Source: Streptomyces sp. 6-11-2 (GTDB lineage Bacteria; Actinomycetota; Actinomycetes; Streptomycetales; Streptomycetaceae). From it: a stretch of DNA of 64,000 bases. This document shows positions 51,501-60,639 of this stretch, one piece after another. How positions within the stretch are numbered: position 1 is the first letter of the stretch; the number at the start of each line of letters is the position of its first letter. Position numbers and translations under genes: made by a program. The stretch covers positions 558,001-622,000 of the forward strand of contig NZ_BJOR01000002.1 of assembly GCF_006540305.1 (NCBI RefSeq). Reading direction: 5' to 3'. The notes beneath the pieces are model-generated. The model was not told where the DNA came from and searched no databases. It saw only the letters and a list, made by a program, of their open reading frames with translations.

Positions 51501-51902
51501 GTGAACCTCCCGCCCGGAGCGCTGACCGGCGCCGGCGCATTCGCCCAAACGGAGATGGCCGACGACGTGTGGCTACCCCTGGCCCGGAGCAGCGCCGAGC
51601 ACACCCCCACCCAGACCTGCGCCGACGACATTGCCGAACGCGCCGCTGGCCACCCACGCAGCCCCGATGCCCTGCTCCTGACCGCCAACCTGCTCACCCG
51701 CCCGGTCCCCAACCCCGGGGACGACGCCGACGTCCGCCAGCACGCCCGGACCCTGCTCCAGGCCGCCGCAGCGCTGCCCGAGGCCGAGCGGCCCGCCCAG
51801 GCGGAACAGCTGCGCCGGGCCCTGATCGAAGCCGGCAAGGTGGACCTCGCCCGCACGACGGCGGGCCGACCGGCGGCCGGGGAGCCGCTCGGTCGAGAAT
51901 GA
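51501..51902 (+). pseudogene. C-terminal fragment of an unrecognised protein
   Basis: From a possible GTG at 51501: NLPPGALTGAGAFAQTEMAD, DVWLPLARSSAEHTPTQTCA and EAERPAQAEQLRRALIEAGK. It is helical and soluble. Upstream, in another frame, GEPATVWADIAARPGGAAAA and SRLLELLAR probably belong to the same gene, implying a frameshift or stop near 51422. The product is not recognised. The region follows the truncated ISL3 sequence. Confidence 0.35.
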
Positions 51903-52055
51903 CTTGGGGAATGACCGATGGCCTCCCCGCTGCCCCGGCCCCCGAACCGGCGCCACGACCCGCCCCGCCCGTAGGAGGCCGCGACGAGGCTCGCCCCGGC
52001 GGTGCTGCGACCGCGCGAAGCGGAGCCACCACACTGCGCGCAGGAGCGTCTCGTC

Positions 52056-52442
52056 TCAGGCGGCAGTCCACTCGCGGAGCTGGCGGGCGATACGGGCCAC
52101 CCCCAGCGTCCCATCAGCGATGTCGCGCACTAGCACGACGGCGGCCTTCGGCGGGTAGTCGAGGCGGCAGTCGTTGAGGGCGAGGTACGCCTCGGTCGCA
52201 TGCCAGGCGAAGGGCTCGTTGGAGTGCTCCAGACAAGGCAGCTTCGCCAGGGTCTGCAGCAGCGCCGCAGCCTTCAGATACACCGAACTGTAGACGTCGC
52301 GCTCCATGGCCCGGGCATTGGTCCGGGCCACAGCGGCATACAGCGGGCCCAGGTCGTCGACCTGCGGATCACCAGGCAGGAGCTCGGCGGCGTGCAACAG
52401 AAAGGACACATCGAGCGGGTGGAACGGTCCGGACTGACTCAC
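52056..52442 (-). CDS. Fic/Doc-family toxin of a toxin-antitoxin pair
   Basis: A 128-aa protein: PLDVSFLLHAAELLPGDPQV, DDLGPLYAAVARTNARAMER, DVYSSVYLKAAALLQTLAKL, PCLEHSNEPFAWHATEAYLA. It matches Streptomyces proteins annotated as Fic-family toxins by overall pattern, and Doc-like toxins are of this size. The canonical HxFx(D/E)GNGR active-site motif is not present; the equivalent region reads LEHSNEPFAWHATEAYL. So AMP-transfer or kinase activity is doubtful. Its start overlaps the antitoxin stop by four bases. Confidence 0.7.
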   Translation of the reverse strand: MSQSGPFHPLDVSFLLHAAELLPGDPQVDDLGPLYAAVARTNARAMERDVYSSVYLKAAALLQTLAKLPCLEHSNEPFAWHATEAYLALNDCRLDYPPKAAVVLVRDIADGTLGVARIARQLREWTAA

Positions 52443-52735
52443 GCCGCCTGGCCCTGTCCCCGCTGCTCCAGCTCCGCCAAGGCCTGCCGCTCGGCCGCGC
52501 GCTGCTCCGCGGTTGGGTCGATGCCGCCGGTTTCGGCTGCGAACGCGGCGCCGCTGCGGGCCATGGAGTCACCGAAAGCATCCAGGAACCGCCGCTCCAC
52601 GGCGGTAGCGCGCTCGTAGGCGGCGGACAGGATGTACTCCTGCATGCTCATCCCTGCCTGCTGGGCGGCGGCCGCGATCGCGGCCCGCTTCTCAGGGTCA
52701 GGGAAGCGCAGATTCATCGCGGTCTTTTCTCCCAT
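52439..52735 (-). CDS. antitoxin, ribbon-helix-helix-like
   Basis: A 98-aa protein. MNLRFPDPEKRAAIAAAAQQ and AGMSMQEYILSAAYERATAV resemble a ribbon-helix-helix DNA-binding start. The C-terminus (AEQRAAERQALAELEQRGQG) is an acidic helix that would wrap the toxin. It is transcribed first and overlaps the toxin gene (ATGA). A palindrome just upstream is a likely autoregulatory operator. The ATG at 52735 is used; 52717 is an alternative with GGGAG upstream. Confidence 0.75.
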   Translation of the reverse strand: MGEKTAMNLRFPDPEKRAAIAAAAQQAGMSMQEYILSAAYERATAVERRFLDAFGDSMARSGAAFAAETGGIDPTAEQRAAERQALAELEQRGQGQAA

Positions 52736-52743
52736 GGCCCCCA

Positions 52744-52760
52744 CGGTACCAGTGGTACCG
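52744..52760. promoter_or_regulatory. palindromic operator upstream of antitoxin
   Basis: CGGTACCAGTGGTACCG, two GGTACC palindromes around a 3-base centre, begins 9 bases upstream of the antitoxin start. It is suited to autorepression by the antitoxin/toxin complex. Confidence 0.6.
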
Positions 52761-53004
52761 CTACAGGTAGAGGACGTCGGCAGCAAAGCCTGCCAGGGGC
52801 CCTCGCCACCTGCGAGGAAGCGGCAAATCCTCCTGCGAGGACAACTACCCGGCGCCACCCTCACAAGCACAGCCACTCATTCAAACGATTAAGAGGCCAC
52901 GCCGATAGGCACGGGCGGGGCCCATTGGCAGACGGGGCAAGTACAGGTTCCGTGATCATGGAGTTGCGACGCTCTGTGACCACCGGAGATCCTGTGCCTG
53001 CGAT

Positions 53005-53140
53005 GCCATCATGTCGGCGAGCCCGGCCACGGTCGCGCGGTCGTTGAAGGCGCTGCCGATCAGGATCGGCGGCGCGCCCTGGCCGGTCGTGTCGACGGCG
53101 AACGTGGTGCCGTCCCTGGAAGTGATGTTCGTCCTGTCGG
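53005..53140 (-). pseudogene. alpha/beta-hydrolase N-terminal fragment
   Basis: Minus strand: NITSRDGTTFAVDTTGQGAP, then PILIGSAFNDRATVAGLADM. This is the typical start of a Streptomyces alpha/beta hydrolase (xGGAFNDRSTVAGLA-like). It ends after about 45 codons without the nucleophile region. Confidence 0.6.
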
Positions 53141-53197
53141 CCTTCGGAGCGTGCGGGGTGGGAGGCCGAGGCCGATTGCCGCCTGCGCGGGCGGTCG

Positions 53198-53842
53198 CTA
53201 CGGCCGGGTGAAGGTCATGTGCGTGACGCCGCTGGGGGTTGTCACGGACTCGGCCTGGAGGCGCTTCTCGAGTCCTTCGAGTCCGTCCCACAGGCGCTCG
53301 CCACGGCCCAAAACGATCGGGACGACGGCGATGTGCAGATGATCGATGAGGTCTTCGACGAGGAACTCGCGGATCGTGGTCGGCCCGCCACCGATCCTCA
53401 CGTCCAGGTCGCCTGCGGCCTCGCGCGCCTGACGGAGTGCCTCCTGCGGCGTGGCGTCGATGAAGTGGAATGTGGTGCCGCCCTCCATCTCCACCGAGGG
53501 GCGGGGGTGGTGGGTCAGGACGAACACCGGGGTGTGGAAGGGCGGGTTGGGCCCCCACCAGCCGTTCCAGTCGTCGTTCTCCCAAGGCCCGCGCTGGGGG
53601 CCGAACTTGTTGCGGCCCATGATCTCCGCTCCGATGCCGACATCCCAGGTGCTGGCGATGGCGTCATCGACCCCAGTACTCCCGTCCGGCTTGCCCAGCA
53701 TCTGCTGGAAGGTCCTGGTCGCGAAGAACCACTCATGGAGCCGCGTGCCGGCGTGACCGAACGGGGCGTCGAGACTCTGCCCTTCACCAGTGGCGAATCC
53801 GTCGATAGAGATGGAGAAGTTGTGGACCCTCACGCGGGACAT
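53198..53842 (-). CDS. dihydrofolate-reductase-like (RibD C-terminal) protein
   Basis: A 214-aa protein of the YwjB/RibD C-terminal reductase type: VRVHNFSISIDGFATGEGQS, GIGAEIMGRNKFGPQRGPWE, TPVFVLTHHPRPSVEMEGGT, DVRIGGGPTTIREFLVEDLI and DHLHIAVVPIVLGRGERLWD. The NADPH-binding IGGG and LHI-xx-P-VLGxGxRLW segments are standard. The substrate is unknown. It is divergent from an HxlR regulator with a palindromic operator between. Confidence 0.88.
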   Translation of the reverse strand: MSRVRVHNFSISIDGFATGEGQSLDAPFGHAGTRLHEWFFATRTFQQMLGKPDGSTGVDDAIASTWDVGIGAEIMGRNKFGPQRGPWENDDWNGWWGPNPPFHTPVFVLTHHPRPSVEMEGGTTFHFIDATPQEALRQAREAAGDLDVRIGGGPTTIREFLVEDLIDHLHIAVVPIVLGRGERLWDGLEGLEKRLQAESVTTPSGVTHMTFTRP

Positions 53843-53869
53843 TGCACGGACCCCTGCCCTCGAAGCGAT

Positions 53870-53890
53870 GTGATTGCGAACTGCAATCAC
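53870..53890. promoter_or_regulatory. operator between DHFR-like gene and HxlR gene
   Basis: GTGATTGC-GAACT-GCAATCAC, a perfect 8-bp dyad with a 5-base centre. A second half-site GCAATCAC lies at about 53928-53935, next to the HxlR start. It probably binds the HxlR dimer. Confidence 0.7.
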
Positions 53891-53946
53891 TAGCCGTGGG
53901 CGAGCCTAGACTCGGTGATGGCAGAATGCAATCACTGGAGGTGGGC

Positions 53947-54444
53947 ATGCGAGACAAACCGCGGTCCGGATGCGCGGTCAACGCGGCGGTGGAGGCACTC
54001 GGGGACCAGTGGAGCCTCATCGTCCTGCGCGACGTGATGTTCGGCGGGCGCCGACACTTCCGCGAGTTGCTCAGCCACTCCGAGGAGGGGATCGCGTCGA
54101 ACATCCTCAGCAGCCGTCTCAAGGCCCTCGTCGCCGGCGGTCTCCTCACGCAGGAGCAGGCCGGACGAGGACGTCGAGCGACCTACAGCCTCACAGAAGC
54201 GGGCATCCAGACAGTCCCCATCATGGTCGCGCTCGGCTCCTGGGGAATGCGGCACCGTCCGACCACACCCGAACTCAGCGTCCGCGCTCGCCTCTTGGAG
54301 GACGGCGGCCCGCATCTCTGGGAGGACGTCATGGACGAACTCCGCGAGGTGCACCTGGGTATTCCCCGCCCGAAGCCCAACCACCCCCGGGCCTCCGAAA
54401 TCCTTCAGGCAGCCTACGAGCAGGCACTCGCGGAGGCGCACTGA
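53947..54444 (+). CDS. HxlR-family transcriptional regulator
   Basis: A 165-aa protein with the start MRDKPRSGCAVNAAVEALGD and Cys9 at the conserved N-terminal position. QWSLIVLRDVMFGGRRHFRE, ASNILSSRLKALVAGGLLTQ and RATYSLTEAGIQTVPIMVAL form the winged helix. The C-terminal 60 residues (LLEDGGPHLWEDVMDELREV) extend beyond the minimal family. GGAGGTGGGC lies before the ATG. It likely represses the divergent reductase gene. Confidence 0.9.
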   Translation: MRDKPRSGCAVNAAVEALGDQWSLIVLRDVMFGGRRHFRELLSHSEEGIASNILSSRLKALVAGGLLTQEQAGRGRRATYSLTEAGIQTVPIMVALGSWGMRHRPTTPELSVRARLLEDGGPHLWEDVMDELREVHLGIPRPKPNHPRASEILQAAYEQALAEAH

Positions 54445-54511
54445 CACACCCTGGGGTCACTCAAGTGCTTACAAACAGGGCGGATGAGGGTGGGCAGGAC
54501 GCGGCAATGGG

Positions 54512-54539
54512 CAGCGGCCCCCTGGTCAGGGGGCCGCTG
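54512..54539 (-). terminator. hairpin terminator of protease gene
   Basis: CAGCGGCCCCCTG and CAGGGGGCCGCTG form a perfect 13-bp stem with a 2-base centre, 20 bases after the stop of the minus-strand protease gene. Confidence 0.8.
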
Positions 54540-54559
54540 TTGGGCTGCGGCGGTTTCGC

Positions 54560-55669
54560 TTAGGCGGCGCGGCGGGTCTTGCGGCCGCGGACTGCGACGG
54601 CGGTGCCGGCACCGGCGACGACCAGCGTGGCGGCCATACCGGCGATTGCCGCGGTGTTGTCGTGCGTACCGGTCTCGGCAAGGTCGGAGCTCATGGCCAC
54701 AGTCGACAGGGCGCCGTCGGTCTTCAGGGTGCTGTTGGTTTTCAGGGCGCTGTTGGTCTTCAGGGCGTGGTGGTTCTTCGGGCCGTGGTGGTTCTTCGGG
54801 CCGTGGTGGTTCTTCGGGGCGTGGTGGTTCTTCACGGCGTGGTGGTTCTTCGGGGCGTGGTTGGTCTTCATGGTCTTGTTGATCCAGTCCGCGTAGGCGT
54901 GCGCGTTGGTGTAGAGGCCAGGGCCCTCCGAGCACGGCACCTTCGGGGCACCGGGCCCGGAGGTGACGCCGATCAGTTCCCAGCGGCCGTTCCGGCCCTT
55001 TTGGACCTGCGGCCCGCCGGAGTCCCCGAAGCACGCCATGGCCTTGGGCACGGTGGTGATGGTGCACAGCCGGGTCGGGCCCGCGTAGCCCGGCGCGCAC
55101 TCGGACACAGCGCCCCTGCGGGTGTTCAGCTCCTGCAGCCGGTCCGGGAACTTGAGCTCGGTGTCGACGGTGGTGCCGAAGCCCAGGAGCCGGGTCGGCG
55201 TGCCGGGTCCCCCGACATGCTCGGCGATCTTGATGGGCTGCTGGGCGACCGGGCGGTCCAGGCGTATCAGCGCGAGGTCGTTGTTGTTGGCGGCCTTGCC
55301 CTCGCCGTTCACATAGCCGGGGTGGACGAAGATCCGGTCGATCTTCCGGACGGTGCCGCCGGACTTGCGGTGCTCGCTGCCGACGCGCACGATGCCGTCC
55401 AGCTCGAGGCCGTCACCCTTCACGCAGTGGGCCGCCGTCAGTACCCACTGCTGATCGATCAGCGACGCCCCGCAGGTCCCGTCGTTCAGACCGAGCGTGG
55501 GGGCCGACTCGGGGACGGTCGCCATGAACGGGTAGTGCTCGGTGGAGTCCGATCCGTTGACGATGGCTGAGGCGCTGCCGGCCATGACAGTGGCGCATGC
55601 CGCAGCTGCGAGAACGCCGACGGCAGCGGTGCGGGCGGTACGGCGGCGCAGTGGCTTGAAGCTGAACAC
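54560..55669 (-). CDS. sortase-anchored S1-family serine protease with His-rich repeats
   Basis: A 369-aa exported protein. Residues 1-35 are a Sec signal ([20 protein letters not shown], cleavage before IVNG at 36). The catalytic triad is His81 (LTAAHC), Asp131 ([10 protein letters not shown]) and Ser217 (CFGDSGGP). The S1-pocket position (Asp189 in trypsin) is Met211, so trypsin-like Arg/Lys specificity is unlikely. Residues about 269-305 are tandem units of the form PKNHH ([12 protein letters not shown]), then KTNS repeats. LAETG at 330-334, a hydrophobic helix and RGRKTRRAA form a class E sortase signal. A GTG start (55669) with AAAGGA upstream. Confidence 0.9.
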   Translation of the reverse strand: MFSFKPLRRRTARTAAVGVLAAAACATVMAGSASAIVNGSDSTEHYPFMATVPESAPTLGLNDGTCGASLIDQQWVLTAAHCVKGDGLELDGIVRVGSEHRKSGGTVRKIDRIFVHPGYVNGEGKAANNNDLALIRLDRPVAQQPIKIAEHVGGPGTPTRLLGFGTTVDTELKFPDRLQELNTRRGAVSECAPGYAGPTRLCTITTVPKAMACFGDSGGPQVQKGRNGRWELIGVTSGPGAPKVPCSEGPGLYTNAHAYADWINKTMKTNHAPKNHHAVKNHHAPKNHHGPKNHHGPKNHHALKTNSALKTNSTLKTDGALSTVAMSSDLAETGTHDNTAAIAGMAATLVVAGAGTAVAVRGRKTRRAA

Positions 55670-55914
55670 AGGTGGTTCCTTTTGTGCGGTGGATCCGTGC
55701 GCATTCAGCCTCGTTGTTTCGACGCCTGCCAGACCATCCGGGAAACAGGCCAGTTGATGGTATGGCTCTCTTCCCCTCCGTACTGGGGAAAACCCGAGGT
55801 CCGGAGTGTGGCTGCCCGGCGAAGGACTTCGCAACTACCGGTTCTCGGGGTGGTGGCTGCCGCCCGCCCGGTGCCGAGCACGGTGACGCCCTGGCACTGG
55901 GCGGGCGCCGTGCG

Positions 55915-56077
55915 GCGAGACTTTGGGGTGCAGTCCCCACTCGCGCTCGGGGCAGGTCAGTGGCACGCGCGGGCGGGCCCGGTGGATCTGCTTCCAGGTG
56001 ATGCGGCCCTCGCACCCGAGACCCTCCAGGGTGAGGTCCAGGACGCTGTGCTCGGGGTGGATCGCGCTGAGCGGCAT
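55915..56077 (-). pseudogene. CoiA-like (competence protein family) N-terminal fragment
   Basis: Begins MPLSAIHPEHSVLDLTLEGL, then CEGRITWKQIHRARPRVPLT and CPEREWGLHPKVSPHG. This resembles the start of actinobacterial CoiA-like proteins, in which RPRVPLTCPxC forms a zinc finger. Here the second Cys is Arg (CPER) and the rest of the protein is missing after about 55915. Confidence 0.5.
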
Positions 56078-56108
56078 GGCCGGGCCCGCCCTTCACACCG
56101 TACCGGCG

Positions 56109-56370
56109 TCACGCACGGGGGCGGGACGGGGTTCGGGAAGCGAGGTTGCGGGGGCTGTCCGGTATGGTCCCGGCCGGTTTGTCATTGCCGCCGAGCACGC
56201 TGAAGTCGACGTCCAGGCGGGCGTCGTAGTCGTCAGGGGGTGATGCCGAGCTCGTGGGGGAGTACTCGCCGAACTGCTTGATGTGCTCGGTCAGGTACGC
56301 CTGCGTGAGGTCAAGCGGGTCGACGGGGCGGCCTTCAGCCTGCAGTTCGCGGACCACGTCGGCTTTGAAG
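56109..56370 (-). pseudogene. Tn3-family transposase, C-terminal remnant
   Basis: Minus strand: FKADVVRELQAEGRPVDPLD, then LTQAYLTEHIKQFGEYSPTS and DDYDARLDVDFSVLGGND, the standard C-terminal end of Tn3 TnpA (YxxEHIxRFGEY, then YDxxLDVDF). All upstream parts are lost. Together with the piece at 5395-5652 it indicates that one or more Tn3-type transposons once lay here. Confidence 0.75.
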
Positions 56371-56474
56371 AGCGCCGGTCAGGCATCGCGTGTGCATGAC
56401 TGCTGCGTTGGTCGGTGGAGCGGGGTGGGGAGTCGTTGTTGGGCGATGCCCCGGCGGTCGGGCCGACGAGGAAT

Positions 56475-57874
56475 TCATGGCGAGCGCGACCTCGCCGACG
56501 GCCCGCCGCCGTCGCGGTGGGCGCGACCGCGGGGCGGCAGGCGGCCCGGGCACCCGCGGCGGCGGGGCGGTGGTTCGGTCCAGGGGCCGTGGCGGTCGGA
56601 GACCCACCGCGCGGCGAGCAGACCGGAGGCTGCGGTCAGGGCTGCCGCGGCGCTGACAGCGGCGTTCAGGTTGAGGGTGTCGGCCAGGACGCCGGCGATG
56701 AGGGCGCCGACGGCGTAGCCGATGTCGCGCCAGAAGCGGTAGGCGCCCAGGGCGTTGGCCCGCCACGCGGGGTGGACGTGGTCGGAGACCGAGGCGATCA
56801 GCGCCGGATAGACCATGGCCGTGCCTATGCCGAGAGCGACGGCGGAGGAGATCCCGGCCAGCAGCGGATGGGCCAGCAGGACCAGTGCGAGGACGAACCC
56901 GGCGGCCTGCAGGAGCATCCCCCACACGATGAGTGGTTTGCGGCCGATGCGGTCGGCGAGGTGGCCGGTGTAGGTCTGCCCCAGGCCCCACAGGATCGGG
57001 TAGATCCCCTTGATCAGCCCGACCGCGGCAAGACCGAGGCCGTGGTCGGTGAACAGCAGGGGGAAGACGCCCCAGGTAAGGCCATCGTTGAGGTGGTTGA
57101 CCAGCCCGGCCTGGCTCGCGCCGCGCAGCGAACGGTGACGCCAGGAGGTTCGGGCGAACACGGCAGCCAGGCCAGTGTCCTCCCCACTGGACAGGGCCCG
57201 GGGTGCTGGGAGAGCTCGAGGGCGACGTGTGCGGCGGTGTCCCGCACCATCAGCGACAGCGCGAGTCCGGCGGCGACGAACACGACGCCGATCAGTTCGG
57301 GGACCGGGCGCAGGCCGTAGGCAGTGGCGAGGTAGCCGGTCAGCAGCGCGGTGACGCCGACCGCGGTGTATCCGGCGGCCTCGTTCAGCCCGGTTGCCAG
57401 CCCCCGGCGCTCCGGCCCGACCAGGTCGATCTTCATGTTCACCGTCATCGATCAGGTCAGGCCCTGATTCAGGCCCAGCAGAACGTTCGCGGCGACGATC
57501 AGGCTCCAGGACGGCGCCCAGGCGAGGATGAATGGGACGGGGATGCCGAGGATCCGGCCGGCCACGAGGATCCGGCCGGCCACGAGGATCTGCTTGCGAC
57601 GGAAGCGGGCGGTCAGGGCGCCGGCGGCGCGGTTGGTGAACGCCTTGGTGACACCGAAGGCGATGATGAAGGAGAAGATCGCCAGGTCGCTGGTCAGATG
57701 GAAGGTCTCGGAGCCGATCAGCGGAACGGTGGTGCGTTCCAGACCGACCAGACCGCCGACACAGACGTTGACGATCACCAGCAGCGTGAACTGCAGCCAG
57801 TTCTCGCGCAGGCCCAGCCGCACCGGCGGGCCGCCACTGTGCGTCCGGTCGCTGGCCGGGCTGTGGGTCTTCAT
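56475..57874 (-). pseudogene. MFS transporter, broken by a stop and a frameshift
   Basis: The gene begins at the ATG at 57874 (LRENWLQFTLLVIVNVCVGG, then LERTTVPLIGSETFHLTSDL). An in-frame TGA at 57452-57454 occurs where relatives have Trp (LLGLNQGLT-stop-SMTVN). It continues VNMKIDLVGPERRGLATGLN and AGYTAVGVTALLTGYL, and near 57180-57200 the frame shifts to the piece TSWRHRSLRGASQAGLVNHL, then LTWGVFPLLFTDHGLGLAAV and GHLADRIGRKPLIVWGMLLQ. An 18-bp tandem duplication (57548-57565 and 57566-57583) repeats VAGRIL in frame. About twelve transmembrane helices are recognisable in all. Non-functional as it stands. Confidence 0.85.
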
Positions 57875-58312
57875 CTCGTGCCTCCGACCTGCCTCACGCC
57901 CTGAGCGAGGGCCGCGACAAAAATCTTGATGCGGACCGCCGCCGGCGACCAGGACCACTGGCGTCGCGGGTGGTGAAGGTGGCCGTGAGGCGTATGGGAG
58001 GGGACTCATTCACCCTGCCGACGCGCCGAGCGAGCGGGGTTGGGTGCTGGGGTTTTAGCGTCGTAGTGCCTTGCGCTGTGACAGGACCGCAGGGCGATGG
58101 ACGGCCCCTGCACGCAGCGCCCTGGGCAGGGGCCGCCGTCCCTGCCTGGACAGCAAGGCGAGCAAGGTCTCGGTCACCGTCAGTGCATGCTTGGAGCTGG
58201 GCATTCGCAGTGGTAGTTGGCCTTACATTCCAGGGCCAGCGAGCCCAAACACCCCCTCGCTCTAACCTCGCGCTTTCACGAGGTGGCCTGTCCACAGGCT
58301 GATCAGAAACAC
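57875..58312. other. intergenic stretch with a hairpin
   Basis: About 440 bases upstream of the MFS pseudogene and the IS1380 element. I see no gene. Near 58097-58135 CGGCCCCTGC and GCAGGGGCCG form a 10-bp stem, possibly a transcription stop. The left end of the IS1380 element probably lies near 58280-58310. Confidence 0.35.
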
Positions 58313-58385
58313 GGAAAGTGCTCTTGACCTGCAACGATAGGACTTGCTGAGGGTCCTGTCGGTTGCAAGGAAAAGAGCACTTTCC
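58313..58385 (+). promoter_or_regulatory. long hairpin just before IS1380 transposase start
   Basis: GGAAAGTGCTCTT (58313-58325) and AAGAGCACTTTCC (58373-58385) pair perfectly over 13 bp. Inside, GCAAC/GTTGC and GGAC/GTCC extend the structure. The transposase GTG follows 2 bases later, so any transcript reading in from outside would fold over the start. Confidence 0.65.
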
Positions 58386-58387
58386 AG

Positions 58388-59768
58388 GTGAGAGAGCCTA
58401 TCGCGTCGTACCCGCGTGTCCGTGTTCAGGGGGACGGCCGCCAGGTGGTCTCGCAGGCCGGCTCGGTCCTGCTGGTGGAGACGGTCCGCAAGGTGGGCCT
58501 TGACCGGGCGATATCTGCGGCACTGGCGCCGTGGCGCAAGCCGCGGGCCGTTCATGATCCCGGGAAGGTCCTCCTGGATGTCGCACTGGCGGTCGCGATG
58601 GGCGGGGACTGCCTGGCCGATGTCGGCATGCTGCGGGCCGAGCCGGCCATGTTCGGGCCGGTCGCCTCCGACCCGACGGTCTCCCGCCTGGTTGACACCC
58701 TCGCAGCCTCCGGGGAGAAAGCCCTGCGGGCCATCCGTGCCGCGCGGGCTGAAGTCCGCCAAAGTGTCTGGCGGTTGGCCGAACGGAAAGCGCCTGATGC
58801 GGACGGGTCGGTGACTGTTGACCTCGACGGGGTGCTGGTGATCGCGCACTCGGACAAGCAGGGCGCCGCACCCACGTGGAAGCGGACCTACGGCCACCAC
58901 CCGTTGATGGGGTTCGTCGACCACGGACCGGGCGGCACCGGGGAGCCGGTGGCGGCCCTGCTCAGGCCGGGGAACGCGGGCTCGAACACGGCCGCCGACC
59001 ACATCACCGCCGCCGGCCTGGCCCTGGCTCAGCTCCCGAAGAAGTACCGGCGCGGGCGGCAGACCCTGATCCGCACCGACTCCGCGGGCGGCACCCATGA
59101 CTTCGTCGCCTGGCTGGCCCGGCGGGGACGGTGGCTGTCCTACTCGGTCGGCATGGTGATCACAGATGCGATCCACGAGCACGTGCTGAAGGTTCCGGCA
59201 TCCGCCTGGACGCCGGCCGTCGAGGCGGACGGCGAGATCCGCGACGGCGCCTGGGTCGCCGAACTCACCGGCGATGTCCTGGAGGGTTGGCCGAAGGGGA
59301 TGCGGCTGATCGTTCGGAAGGAAAGGCCGCACCCCGGGGCCCAGTTGAGACTCACCGACGCGGACGGCATGCGACTGACGTGCTTCGCCACCAGCACCTC
59401 CGGCCGGCCGGCCGATCGCCGAGCTCGAGCTCCGTCACCGGCTGCGGGCCCGGGCCGAGGACCGGATCCGGGCCGCCCGGGCCACCGGGCTGCGGAACCT
59501 GCCCCTGCACCACACCGCCCAGAACCGCATCTGGCTGGAGATCGTGCAGATCGCACTGGACCTGCTGGCCTGGATGCCGATGCTCGCGCTGACCGGGAAG
59601 GCCAGGCTCTGGGAGCCCCGTCGCCTGCGGCTCCGCCTGTTCACCGCGGCCGGACAGCTCGTGACCACCGGCCGCCGGCGGGTCCTCCGCCTGGCCCGGC
59701 ACTGGCCCTGGACCAGCCACATCACCACTGCCCTCGACCGGCTCGCGCTCCTGCCGAACCCCGGCTGA
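58388..59768 (+). pseudogene. IS1380-family transposase, frameshifted
   Basis: A GTG at 58388 starts REPIASYPRVRVQGDGRQVV. Catalytic parts include DADGSVTVDLDGVLVIAHSD (first Asp), WKRTYGHHPLMGFVDHG, TLIRTDSAGGTHDFVAWLAR (second Asp) and GMRLIVRKERPHPGAQLRLT. At about 59405 (CFATSTSGRP) the homology moves to another frame: IAELELRHRLRARAEDRIRA, then LPLHHTAQNRIWLEIVQIAL and DLLAWMPMLALTGKARLWEP, ending at 59768. One indel separates the halves, so the copy is inactive unless there is frameshifting. Confidence 0.85.
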
Positions 59769-59929
59769 CCGACGGATTCCCCGTCCCTGCGACAGCACCT
59801 CAACACCCGGAACAGTGGAACCCGGCGCCACCCCGAGGCGACACTCGGGCCTCGGCCCTGCCCAGCCCCAGCCCACCGCGCGAAAACGGTCCACCGACTC
59901 CGTCGACGGACCGTCACGAAACTTCGAGG

Positions 59930-60285
59930 CTAGAGGTCAGTGCGGGCTGGCGTGGTTTCAGGTTCACTGGTGGTCGTTGCCTGGTCGGCGTAGTGCTTTT
60001 CCTCGAATTCGATGGGGCTGAGGTAGCCGATCCGTTTCTGGATGCGGCGGGGACTGTAGAAGCCGTCGATGTATTCAAAGAGCGCGAGGTTCGTCTCGGC
60101 CGAGGCCGCGGACGTACTCGGTCTTGACCAGTATCCACAGGTTTTCCGCCAGGGCGTTGTCGAACGAGTCCCCCACCGAGCCCATGGACGTCTGGATTCC
60201 GGCTTCGACCAGGCGTGTGGTGAGCTTGAGGGACGTGTACTGCCCGGGTTCAAGGAATCGTCGCAACACTGTCCGTCAGCGAGTC
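59930..60285 (-). pseudogene. IS3-family OrfB, C-terminal remnant
   Basis: Minus strand, first frame: QYTSLKLTTRLVEAGIQTSM, then GSVGDSFDNALAENLWILVK and TEYVRG (catalytic Glu region). A frameshift follows, then NLALFEYIDGFYSPRRIQKR and IGYLSPIEFEEKHYADQ. The first two thirds of OrfB are missing. It belongs to a different IS3 group from the element at 13706-15037. Confidence 0.8.
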
Positions 60286-60309
60286 TTGGGTGAGCCGATA
60301 GGTTCATGA

Positions 60310-60639
60310 CCCGCACCAGATTGGTGTTGGCTTCAATGACCCAGGACGCCGCGTGTTGGCTTCAACGACCCAGGCCGCGTGTGGTTATATCGCGACAGCG
60401 AAGGTGATGACGATGGCAACTAGCCGGCGCACCCACCGTCATGGGCTATCTGACAACACGTGCGCAAGGCCGTATCGGCGCTGCCCACCCCGCATCGCGA
60501 GCATACCCTTATGGCGGAGACGTAGTAGCTAATCGGGCGACAGTCCTCAGCGACTGCGCGGTCAGTCCCGGTCATTCGAGTCAGACCTTCGATGCCGGGT
60601 GATGGCGGACATCTACTCCACAGTTGGGGAATGCATTTC
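60310..60639. other. intergenic stretch with a direct repeat
   Basis: About 330 bases without a gene. GTGTTGGCTTCAATGACCCA (about 60325) and GTGTTGGCTTCAACGACCCA (about 60353) form an imperfect direct repeat about 28 bases apart. The rest, less GC-rich than most of the window, is presumably the promoter region of the exported protein gene downstream. Confidence 0.4.
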
